Source: Pedobacter sp. KBW06
Lineage (GTDB): Bacteria > Bacteroidota > Bacteroidia > Sphingobacteriales > Sphingobacteriaceae
Length of the DNA stretch: 64,000 bases
Assembly (NCBI RefSeq): GCF_003852525.1
Contig: NZ_QAJL01000001.1
Coordinates: 234,726-298,725 of the forward strand
Reading direction: 5' to 3'
Shown here: positions 54,156 through 61,872 of the stretch, piece after piece
How the letters are laid out: each line of letters opens with the position of its first letter
How positions within the stretch are numbered: the first letter of the stretch is position 1
Notes under the pieces: model-generated
Told to the model about the DNA's origin: nothing
The model's database searches: none
Seen by the model: the letters and a program-made list of their open reading frames with translations, nothing else
Program-made: the position numbers and the translations under genes

Positions 54156-55475
54156 ATGAAATTATCATCGAAATTAATCCTGTTCATCACCAGCTCCAAA
54201 CTGGCAGTGGTATTGCTTTTCATCATCTCTCTTCCTTTTCTGGTTGACAGCATTGTTTCCGAATACACCAATTATTCCTTACGCCGCCAACAGGCAAAAG
54301 TGATCGATGTGGTCCATAAAAACGGAATCGATCATTATCTGCAGGGCGATGACAGCTATGGCAGTTATACCATGCTTAAAGAAGAATATATCGCATTGGA
54401 GCCCGCAGCTGCTAAAACCCTCATTGACACCATAAAAACGGCACAGCGGATCGTAGAAAGAGACACCCTCAGCTACCGCATTCTGATGCATACGTTTAGC
54501 TTCGAAAATAAAAATTACCTGCTGGAGATTGGAAAAACAACTGCCAGCATCAATCAATATAACAAACCCCTGCAAAGGATCGCTTTATATGTGCTGATGG
54601 GCCTTATCGCCCTGACCCTACTTTTCGACCTCATCTTTACCCGTGCGCTCATCAGGCCTTTAGGTAAAATCATTAAGAGTAAACTGATCAACAGAAAGTT
54701 CCCTTTCAAAGATTATTCTCCACCTGTACCTACTTCCACACAGGATTTCAAGTATCTGGATGAATCTTTAATTCTACTGATGGACCAGATCAATGAAGCT
54801 TTCGAAAAAGAGCGTGAATTTACTGCGAATGCCTCCCATGAGCTCATGACTCCCATCAGCATCCTTCAGAATAAAATGGAAAACCTTTTGGGAGATGAAC
54901 AGCTTCCGGAAAGTGTGGTGCTCCGCATTGTAGAAATGATGAAAACCCTCAGCCGGTTAAAGAAAATTTCCAACTCCCTATTGCTGATCTCCAGAATCGA
55001 GAACCAGCAGTTTGTGAAATCGGCCAATATACACCCCTCGAAAATTATCCATGAGGTAATGGAAGAGATCAGTCACAGGTTGACAGAGAAAGAACTAAAA
55101 ATCACCATCAGCCTAAAAGAAGACCGCCTGCTTAAAAATGTAAATCAGGACCTCTTGTTTCAGCTGTTCTATAACCTGATTAATAATGCCATCAAATACA
55201 ACGTAAATCAGGGCAGTATCCTGATCACAGATGAATTCCAGGAAGGAAAAAACTATGTGATCACTATTCGGGATACCGGCATCGGCATTGCAGCTGAAGA
55301 CCTTGATTTCATCTTTGACCGCTTCAGAAAGGCCAACCTGACAGAAAATGTAGGTTATGGTCTCGGCCTTTCCATCGTAAAAAGTATTACGCTATACCAT
55401 GGGATCGAAATTCTGGTGAAATCCAAAGTTGCTGAAGGCACCACTTTTAGTCTGATCTTCCCCCCTTCTTCTTAA
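54156..55475 (+). CDS. sensor histidine kinase, partner of the response regulator at 53481
   Basis: 439 residues. Two TM helices (about 12-33 and 146-166) flank a short periplasmic sensor loop. HisKA: phospho-acceptor His228 in ANASHELMTP. HATPase: N-box FYNLINNAIKYN, G1 RDTGIG, G2 GYGLGLSIVKSI. Directly coupled to the regulator gene. Confidence 0.92.
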   Translation: MKLSSKLILFITSSKLAVVLLFIISLPFLVDSIVSEYTNYSLRRQQAKVIDVVHKNGIDHYLQGDDSYGSYTMLKEEYIALEPAAAKTLIDTIKTAQRIVERDTLSYRILMHTFSFENKNYLLEIGKTTASINQYNKPLQRIALYVLMGLIALTLLFDLIFTRALIRPLGKIIKSKLINRKFPFKDYSPPVPTSTQDFKYLDESLILLMDQINEAFEKEREFTANASHELMTPISILQNKMENLLGDEQLPESVVLRIVEMMKTLSRLKKISNSLLLISRIENQQFVKSANIHPSKIIHEVMEEISHRLTEKELKITISLKEDRLLKNVNQDLLFQLFYNLINNAIKYNVNQGSILITDEFQEGKNYVITIRDTGIGIAAEDLDFIFDRFRKANLTENVGYGLGLSIVKSITLYHGIEILVKSKVAEGTTFSLIFPPSS

Positions 55476-55632
55476 AAAGGCAGCATTTATATTTCCGGAT
55501 ACCTGGCCTGCAGGGACATTTCCTCCTCCAGTTTCTTCTGCTGCTGTCTTTTCCTGGAATTAAACCGACCATCAATTACTAACAACATCAAAAAAATGCG
55601 TTTAAGCACTGGAAATGGCTATCATTAAACAA

Positions 55633-55666
55633 ACTACAAAAATAGTTTGCAAACTATAAAAATAGT
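55633..55666. promoter_or_regulatory. tandem BlaI-type operators
   Basis: ACTA-N6-TAGT occurs twice (55633-55646 and 55653-55666), 20 bp centre to centre. The halves between them form the perfect palindrome ATAGTTTGCAAACTAT (55642-55657). The block ends 37 bases before the BlaI-family start, in the usual position for autorepression. Confidence 0.6.
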
Positions 55667-55703
55667 AGTAACTTTAATTAACGTTAAATATCAGAAGAAT
55701 AAA

Positions 55704-56072
55704 ATGAGAGAACTTACAAAAGCAGAAGAACAGGTGATGTTGATTTTATGGGAAATAAAAGAAGGTTTGACAAAGGATGTTATTGAAAAGATGGCTCCCC
55801 CAAAACCAGCCTATAATACCGTCTCCACAGTAATCAGGGTCCTGGAAGGAAAGGGTTTTATTGACCACAAAGCAGTTGGAAATACGCACATTTATTTCCC
55901 GCTGATTACGGAAGCCCAATATAAACACTTTGCCTTTGACAAGGTCATGAACAATTATTTTGAAAACTCTTACCAGAGCCTGGTTTCCTTTTTGGTAAAA
56001 GAGAAAAACATGGACCTTGAGGAACTCGATGAATTGATTCAGCTGGCAGAAAAACTTAAAAACAAGAAATGA
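55704..56072 (+). CDS. BlaI/MecI/CopY family repressor
   Basis: 122 residues from ATG 55704 (MRELTKAEEQVMLILWEIKE). An ORF start at 55647 lies within the operator region. Winged-helix domain (about 1-75, KPAYNTVSTVIRVLEGKGFI) and a dimerisation helix pair. It overlaps the next gene by 4 bp (ATGA). The repressor would be cleaved or released when the BlaR1-like partner senses a signal. Confidence 0.9.
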   Translation: MRELTKAEEQVMLILWEIKEGLTKDVIEKMAPPKPAYNTVSTVIRVLEGKGFIDHKAVGNTHIYFPLITEAQYKHFAFDKVMNNYFENSYQSLVSFLVKEKNMDLEELDELIQLAEKLKNKK

Positions 56073-57610
56073 TGAATTGGTTATACTATCTGTTGGAAGC
56101 TAATTTGTATCTGGCCTTATTTTATGGCTGCTATCATTTGCTATTCCACAAAGAAACATTTTACACCATAAACCGGTATTTTCTGATCGGTGCAACCCTC
56201 CTGGCATTTGCCTTACCCCTATTGCAAATTGGCTACCTGCATAGCTTTTTTCAACATCAGGAATATGATTCCCTGACAACGGAAGCAGTTATCCCTACTG
56301 AAGATGAGGGCAGCGATTTAATTAAGCTTGGCTTTAGCAGCCTCTACTGGCTGGTTGCCATTTTCTTTTCTTTAAAATTACTGAGAGACCTCTACCAGAT
56401 TATTGCGCTCTCCAGAACAAGAAAAAGACATCAGGATGGACCGGTTGTTTATATCGAACTCGGGCAAGGCCTTTCTGCATTCTCTTTCTTTAATCTCTTG
56501 TTTATCCCGGAAAATGCTGCAGGTAAAGAAACCATTCTAAAACATGAAATGGTTCATATCCGGCAAAAACATAGCCTGGACATCCTGTTTTTTGAAATTG
56601 TTCAAATTCTAAACTGGTTTAATCCGGTGAGCTACCTGATCAAGAAAGACATCAAACTCTTACATGAATATATTGCCGATGAACTGACCACAAATGAAGA
56701 GATCCAAAAACACGATTATGCGCTTTTTCTCATCAGGAATTCCTTTGGTGCAGAAACGAAACAACTGAGCAATCAAATTTTCAATCCATCCATACTAAAA
56801 CAAAGAATCAACATGTTAAACAAAGAAAAATCAACAGGGCGAGCGAGGCTCAAGCTGCTGCTGGCACTACCACTCGTTGGGGGAATGCTTTGCACATCGA
56901 CAGTCGCCTTCACAAAAGACTATGGTCTGGTGGATTTTTATCCGAATACGATAAAAACCATTGGTATTGAGCGTTACACTCAAGATACAACCCGAAAAAA
57001 AGAAACAAATAAAAAACACAGCGCAGCACCCAAAGTGGTATTTAAGGGGAATTCAAAAATGCCGGCACCTGCCAATCCGGCCAGCCCACCGCCGCCACCA
57101 CCAAGACCAAGATCCACTAAGCCAAAAGCCATTAAGCCCTCAATAGCGCCACCGCCGCCGCCGGTTGATCCAAAAATTGTACCAGTCGGTCCTCCGCCAC
57201 CGCCACCGCCTCCTCCAGTAGAAAAGCCGGAAAGAAAGGTTAAATTTCCCCCACCCATAGTGAAACCTGACCGCCCGCTTACGCGAGAAAAACGTAAAAG
57301 TAAAGTTAAATTCCCTCCGCCGATAGTCGTACCTGATCAACCAAAAACACCTAAAAAAGATACAGAAACTCCAGGCCCTGCGGTAGTTGAATCAAATTTA
57401 AAGATCAGCAGTGCTGTACCCAAAGAAATGAAGCTCAGGTCAATCAGCATCACGGGGAATAGTACAAAAGCTAATCCAGAGGAAATCAGAAAAGTAAAAA
57501 TTTCCGAATTGACAAGCGTCAAAGCGATAAGTAAAGCAAATGCGATAACCAGTGTAAGAATAAATACCCCAATCCAGATAAAATCGGTCGGCCCGGGTTC
57601 TAAGCCATAA
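56069..57610 (+). CDS. BlaR1/MecR1-like membrane metallopeptidase with proline-rich tail
   Basis: 513 residues. Family M56 layout: TM helices (about 5-22, 37-56, 88-108) and the zinc motif HEMVH (His159, Glu160, His163) with further acidic residues in LLHEYIADE (200-204). A fourth hydrophobic helix is near 270. There is no penicillin-binding sensor domain. Residues about 330-430 are instead proline-rich with several polyproline runs and two copies of KVKFPPPIV. This tail may span the periplasm, as in TonB. The ligand is unknown. Confidence 0.85.
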   Translation: MMNWLYYLLEANLYLALFYGCYHLLFHKETFYTINRYFLIGATLLAFALPLLQIGYLHSFFQHQEYDSLTTEAVIPTEDEGSDLIKLGFSSLYWLVAIFFSLKLLRDLYQIIALSRTRKRHQDGPVVYIELGQGLSAFSFFNLLFIPENAAGKETILKHEMVHIRQKHSLDILFFEIVQILNWFNPVSYLIKKDIKLLHEYIADELTTNEEIQKHDYALFLIRNSFGAETKQLSNQIFNPSILKQRINMLNKEKSTGRARLKLLLALPLVGGMLCTSTVAFTKDYGLVDFYPNTIKTIGIERYTQDTTRKKETNKKHSAAPKVVFKGNSKMPAPANPASPPPPPPRPRSTKPKAIKPSIAPPPPPVDPKIVPVGPPPPPPPPPVEKPERKVKFPPPIVKPDRPLTREKRKSKVKFPPPIVVPDQPKTPKKDTETPGPAVVESNLKISSAVPKEMKLRSISITGNSTKANPEEIRKVKISELTSVKAISKANAITSVRINTPIQIKSVGPGSKP

Positions 57611-57613
57611 ACA

Positions 57614-57653
57614 CCAATACGTCATCCTGAATAGCTTCAAGATGACGTATTGG
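57614..57653. terminator. strong hairpin between convergent genes
   Basis: Perfect 13-bp stem CCAATACGTCATC / GATGACGTATTGG with a 14-nt loop that can itself pair (TGAA/TTCA). It lies between the genes ending at 57610 and 57677. The T-tract is weak. Confidence 0.6.
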
Positions 57654-57676
57654 CGTAATGGGATTTTTGCTTTTTC

Positions 57677-58129
57677 TTAAATATCTATTCTTAAAAAATC
57701 ACCGTTCTTACTAAATTTCAATTCCATTCCGGTCGACAACTGAACTTCCTGATCATTCAAATCCAATTCCCATTCCGTAATAAATTCCGCAGGATAATTC
57801 GCCTTTACATAAGCTAAAATCTTTACCGGAATCACACTATCAGGCAATTGTTTCAAGCTTTTGATACTTTCCACTTCTCCTTTTGTATTGAACTCCAGTT
57901 TCACCCCATTGTTAAGGATCACCTCATATTCATGGCTTAACCCCTCTTTATCTTTGATCACCTGAGCAATGGCTGCACCATTAAAATGTGTATTCACATA
58001 TGCTTTCGCTTCTGCAGAAAGTTCTGTTTCCGGAACAACTACGTCATCATCTTTATCACAGCTGGATAAGGTTAGCGTAAGCACTAAAGCAAGGCCCAGG
58101 GAGGTTAATGTTCTTTTAAATGTGTTCAT
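57677..58129 (-). CDS. PepSY-like lipoprotein (second of a pair)
   Basis: 150 residues. Lipoprotein signal with Cys at LTLSSCDKDDD. Two PepSY-like (DUF2874) repeats: GLSHEYEVILNNGVKLEFNTKGEVES and AEFITEWELDLNDQEVQLSTGMELKF. Such domains are beta-strand-rich and occur in extracytoplasmic regulators. It lies 20 bases after a related gene, downstream of two-component system 2. Confidence 0.78.
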   Translation of the reverse strand: MNTFKRTLTSLGLALVLTLTLSSCDKDDDVVVPETELSAEAKAYVNTHFNGAAIAQVIKDKEGLSHEYEVILNNGVKLEFNTKGEVESIKSLKQLPDSVIPVKILAYVKANYPAEFITEWELDLNDQEVQLSTGMELKFSKNGDFLRIDI

Positions 58130-58149
58130 ATTATTTTCTATTTTGGGGA

Positions 58150-58590
58150 TTATAAAATTCTGTTGCTGATTTTTCCATGCGCATCAAAAACTACTTTTTT
58201 CTCTTCAGAAAGCGTTTTCAATTCGACTTTATAAAAGAATTGCTTTTCTTCTTCATACTTATCTACGTCATCAATTCTGAACCCTTTGAAATTCTTTTTG
58301 ATGCTGTTCGCGATTACTGAAGGTAATTCCCGTGCACGCAGCTCTTTTTTATGTTTTACGATTGCCCCTTTATGATTTAACCATACTTCATGCTCTCTTC
58401 TGCCGAGATCGAAATCTGCATTGAACAACGCTCCTTTCTTTTCCCAGTCTACTTTCAGGGCTTGTGGAAAAGCTTTGTTAAAGGAATTAAGTACTACGGA
58501 AGGGACCTCTTTTACAGGAATATCCTGTGCATAAGTAAGGCCGGAAAAAAGCAGACCGGCTGCTAGTATAATGCTCTGTTTCATGGTCAT
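58150..58590 (-). CDS. PepSY-like secreted protein (first of a pair)
   Basis: 146 residues from ATG 58590 (MTMKQSIILAAGLL; ATG 58584 is also possible). Signal peptide to about 22 (GLTYAQ), then two PepSY-like units (ALKVDWEKKGALFNADFDLG and DDVDKYEEEKQFFYKVELK). Paralogous to the following gene. Probably co-transcribed with the kinase gene 79 bases upstream and possibly regulated by that system. Confidence 0.78.
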   Translation of the reverse strand: MTMKQSIILAAGLLFSGLTYAQDIPVKEVPSVVLNSFNKAFPQALKVDWEKKGALFNADFDLGRREHEVWLNHKGAIVKHKKELRARELPSVIANSIKKNFKGFRIDDVDKYEEEKQFFYKVELKTLSEEKKVVFDAHGKISNRIL

Positions 58591-58669
58591 GTTTTTTATA
58601 TACCACAAAGAAAGAGGTCAAATCTGAAAAGAAACTGGAAAGGAATACCAGAATGAATTAAAAGATCAA

Positions 58670-59935
58670 TTATCTGAAATTTAATTCCAGATGGTGCCGA
58701 TCTGTATAGGAATATTGAATATCGAAACCATAGAGGTCAGTGATCGCCTTCACGATGGCAAGCCCAAGGCCTGTACTGCTTTGCGCATGGCTGTCTTTTT
58801 TAAAACGCTTAAAGACCTGTTCTGAATCCAGTGCAGCAGAACGGCCGGTATTACTGATCACTAAGCGCTGACTACTGATCGATAGGGTAACTGTTCCTCC
58901 AACGATATTATGGGTAATGGCATTTTTAAGTAAATTGGAAATTAATATGGCCGCCAGGTCTTTGTTCATGGCAACTTCCAACAGGCCCTCTTCTTTCAAA
59001 TCAACCTGAACAGATTTCAGCTGTGCAAAATCTTCATACTCTGAAATCAATGTTTTCATCAGCGTGTTGATCGAAAGCAAGGCCACATCTCCATATTGTT
59101 TATTTTCAATTTTCGAGAGCAGCAAAAGAGATTTATTCAGCCTGGTAAGCCTTTGTAAGGTACCAATTACCTGCCCGATAGCCTCCAGATGCTGATCTGA
59201 AAGGTCTTCATTTTCTGCCAACAACTCCAGCCTGTTTAAACTGATGGCCAGGGGCGTTTGTAATTCATGTGCCGCATTTTCAATGAACTGCTTCTGGCTT
59301 CCATAAGTGCCGACAGATTGCGCCACCAGGCTCTTTACCGCCACATTCAGCTCCTTAAATTCTTTCACTTCTGTATTGCCGGTCTCTATTCCCTGGTCCT
59401 GATCCAACCGGAATGCCTTTAGTCTTCTGAGTAACTGATAAAATGGAGTCCATATTCTTCGGAGTAAGAGGTGATTAATCACAAAAAAACTGATCAATAT
59501 CGCAGCGTAGAGCCAGATCAGACTGTATAATAAGCTCCTCACAAGGTCATCTTCTTCTACAGTGGACGACACCACCTTCATTTCGTAATACTTATTGTCC
59601 TTGTTAAATACAGTGGTCAGCATCCGAAAAGGCTCCATATCTTCCTCATTAAGGGTATACATGAGCGTATCCTGATACTTGTCTTTAAATTTCAGTCCGG
59701 ACTTTTCAGTCACCTCTTTGATTTCATAATTGTGCTCAGAAAACCCAGAGCGCTGAATGATTCCGCTGTCTTTTTCCACCCGTTGTATGACCAGCATTTT
59801 ACTATTTTCCAGTCCGTCGTCAAGACTGTCCTGTACTTCATCAATCATATTGAAATAAAAGAGGACGGCCCAGATGCTGATCACCAGCAATAAGGCCACA
59901 GAAAGGTATTTAAGTGTATAATTCAGCAGGTTCAT
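58670..59935 (-). CDS. sensor histidine kinase 2
   Basis: 421 residues. Two TM helices (about 8-28 and 136-156) around a periplasmic loop. Phospho-acceptor His lies in ENAAHELQTPLA (about residue 223). N-box SNLLKNAITHN, G2 GLGLAIVKAI. The G1 box reads ISNTGRSA, with Asn where Asp is usual, a variant seen in short Bacteroidota kinases. Its start overlaps the regulator's end by 4 bp. Confidence 0.9.
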   Translation of the reverse strand: MNLLNYTLKYLSVALLLVISIWAVLFYFNMIDEVQDSLDDGLENSKMLVIQRVEKDSGIIQRSGFSEHNYEIKEVTEKSGLKFKDKYQDTLMYTLNEEDMEPFRMLTTVFNKDNKYYEMKVVSSTVEEDDLVRSLLYSLIWLYAAILISFFVINHLLLRRIWTPFYQLLRRLKAFRLDQDQGIETGNTEVKEFKELNVAVKSLVAQSVGTYGSQKQFIENAAHELQTPLAISLNRLELLAENEDLSDQHLEAIGQVIGTLQRLTRLNKSLLLLSKIENKQYGDVALLSINTLMKTLISEYEDFAQLKSVQVDLKEEGLLEVAMNKDLAAILISNLLKNAITHNIVGGTVTLSISSQRLVISNTGRSAALDSEQVFKRFKKDSHAQSSTGLGLAIVKAITDLYGFDIQYSYTDRHHLELNFR

Positions 59936-60612
59936 GCTACAACCACCAGTTTATAACCGATTCCATACACCGCCTGAACTTCTATGCCAGCGTTTTTTTC
60001 TTTGAGTTTCTTACGGAGGTTCTTAATTTGGGAATAGATAAATTCATAATCGTCCGCTCCGTCCATATAGTCTCCCCAAACCTGTTCTGCCAGTGCTGTT
60101 TTATTAACCAGGCGGTTTTTATTTACAGACAGGTAGCTTAGAATATCGAATTCTTTGCGGTTCAGCACCAGTTCAGCCCCGTCAATCCAGACCTGACGTT
60201 CATCCAGATCAATTTTAACATTAGCATGTTCGATGGTATTTTTACCGTTCAGTGATTTTCTTCTCAGTACAGATTTGATGCGCGCATTGAGCTCTGCAAT
60301 ATGAAAAGGCTTCACAAGGTAATCGTCAGCTCCCATTTCCAAACCTTTGATTTTGTCTTCCAGAGAATCTTTCGCAGAAATGACAATCACATTATCGGAC
60401 TTATTCATTTGCTTCAGCTCTGCCAGCAGGTCCAGACCAGTTCCATCCGGCAGCATAATGTCCAGCAGGATACAATCGTATTCATAGGAAACGATCTTTT
60501 CTAAAGCATGTGCATAACTGCCGGCAGTTTCTACCAGATAGTTTTCTTTTTCCAGCGACTGGCGGATTACTTCCAGCAGATCGACCTCATCTTCTACAAC
60601 CAATAGCTTCAT
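59932..60612 (-). CDS. OmpR family response regulator 2
   Basis: 226 residues from ATG 60612 (MKLLVVEDEVDLLEVIRQ). A frame from 60633 adds seven. Receiver Asp51 in CILLDIMLPDGTG. Winged helix with ELVLNRKEFDILSYLSVNKNR and IYSQIKNLRKKL. Precedes the kinase gene (4-bp overlap) and follows lspA by about 40 bases. Confidence 0.92.
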   Translation of the reverse strand: MKLLVVEDEVDLLEVIRQSLEKENYLVETAGSYAHALEKIVSYEYDCILLDIMLPDGTGLDLLAELKQMNKSDNVIVISAKDSLEDKIKGLEMGADDYLVKPFHIAELNARIKSVLRRKSLNGKNTIEHANVKIDLDERQVWIDGAELVLNRKEFDILSYLSVNKNRLVNKTALAEQVWGDYMDGADDYEFIYSQIKNLRKKLKEKNAGIEVQAVYGIGYKLVVVA

Positions 60613-60651
60613 GAATACAAAATTGAGTAACAAAACCGGAAAGATCCGGGA

Positions 60652-61170
60652 TTAACTATAGCTGGCATTCGCAAGCTTCCTTCTTGAAAAGGAATCGATC
60701 ATGATCAGCAGCATTCCCAGCATTATAGAAAGGTCTGCCGCATTGAAAACACCGGTTTGAAAAATAACAAAGTCTATGTGAAGAAAGTCCGTGACAGAAC
60801 CATAAATAATACGGTCATATAGGTTTCCTGCCCCACCACCAATCACACAGCAAATCCCAAAAGTCAGTAAAGAGGATAGATTTTTTCGGGTCATCACAAA
60901 ATAAATACCCATTAATAAGACTGCTAAAGGCAACAGTAAGAGTAAGACAAACTTAATTCCGGAATGAAGCGAATCACCAACACTTAAAAAAGCACCTGAA
61001 TTTTCGACATTGGTCAGGGTAATCTGATTGCTGATCACCTTGATATTTGCATTGGACTGCACATGGTCCCTTACTATAGACTTTGTAATCTGATCACAAC
61101 CGATATTAAACATTACAATCACCAGGATCAAAACTTTCCCCGCCAAACCAGTCCACTTCATTTTTTTCAT
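60652..61170 (-). CDS. lspA: lipoprotein signal peptidase (signal peptidase II)
   Basis: 172 residues, four TM helices. Family motifs DQITKSIV, VENSGAFLSV, and the catalytic region GAGNLYDRIIYGSVTDF followed by FNAADLSIMLG, which supply the two Asp residues. It cleaves lipoprotein signal peptides before the lipidated Cys. First of a minus-strand series lspA-RR-HK-PepSY-PepSY. Confidence 0.93.
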   Translation of the reverse strand: MKKMKWTGLAGKVLILVIVMFNIGCDQITKSIVRDHVQSNANIKVISNQITLTNVENSGAFLSVGDSLHSGIKFVLLLLLPLAVLLMGIYFVMTRKNLSSLLTFGICCVIGGGAGNLYDRIIYGSVTDFLHIDFVIFQTGVFNAADLSIMLGMLLIMIDSFSRRKLANASYS

Positions 61171-61339
61171 TGTCTTTCGTATTGTCTGTTAATAAGGACT
61201 CAACTGATGATAAATGCCATGATAATTTTCCATTGGCAGCTCAGCTGATAAATATAGGAATTGTAATTTTGAATTCAAATGATACAAGTAATGCTTTAGA
61301 ATCAGATATTAGCAGTTATTAACCTATAAAACATCCCAG

Positions 61340-61822
61340 ATGAAACAAATTTTCTTTTCATTTCTTATCACGGCCCTTTCATTAAGTGCATTTTCACAGG
61401 GACTCCCTGCCGGCACTGTTATTCCTAAAGCTACTTTTTACAAAGCCGATGGGACTAGTTTTACCACAGATCAGATTCCCAAGGGAAAGAAATCCCTGAT
61501 CATGTTTTTTGATGCAACTTGTGGTCATTGTCAGACCGTGGCGACCAATCTTTCAAAAAGCAGCAAGGAATTGTCTGGCGCGAACCTGTATCTCGTTTCA
61601 CAGGATGTTTTCCGCTCCATCAATTATTTCATGGATACCTATGCAAAACCCCTGAAATCAATGAAGAATGTAACCACCTTACAGGATAAGGACTATGTTT
61701 TCATTCCATTGTTTCATCCGAAACAATATCCTTCATTATATCTTTTTGATGCAGACAAGAAACTGATCATTTTCAGCTCAAATGAAAAAGATGTGCCTAA
61801 GGTCCTCAAACTTGTTAAATAA
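61340..61822 (+). CDS. secreted thioredoxin-fold protein (TlpA/redoxin-like)
   Basis: 160 residues with a signal peptide (to about 20, LSAFSQ). Redox motif Cys61-Gly-His-Cys64 in FDATCGHCQTV, and a cis-Pro in QYPSLYLF. CGHC is the protein-disulfide-isomerase-type active site, suggesting disulfide exchange in the periplasm. A -7-like TAATTTTG lies at 61264-61271. Confidence 0.82.
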   Translation: MKQIFFSFLITALSLSAFSQGLPAGTVIPKATFYKADGTSFTTDQIPKGKKSLIMFFDATCGHCQTVATNLSKSSKELSGANLYLVSQDVFRSINYFMDTYAKPLKSMKNVTTLQDKDYVFIPLFHPKQYPSLYLFDADKKLIIFSSNEKDVPKVLKLVK

Positions 61823-61845
61823 GATCCTTAAACACATCTTTCAAA

Positions 61846-61872
61846 GGGTATTACTTTTTATAGGTAATACCC
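61846..61872. terminator. hairpin overlapping the prolyl oligopeptidase stop
   Basis: Nine-bp arms GGGTATTAC / GTAATACCC between the convergent genes. The right arm lies within the last codons of the minus-strand gene. Weak T-tract, so a modest bidirectional terminator at best. Confidence 0.4.

Noticed and set aside
56980..57258. Minus-strand ORF encoding a glycine-rich protein (GGGGGG runs).
   Set aside because: It is the reverse complement of the polyproline-coding stretch of the BlaR1-like gene; CCN proline codons read as glycine codons on the other strand.
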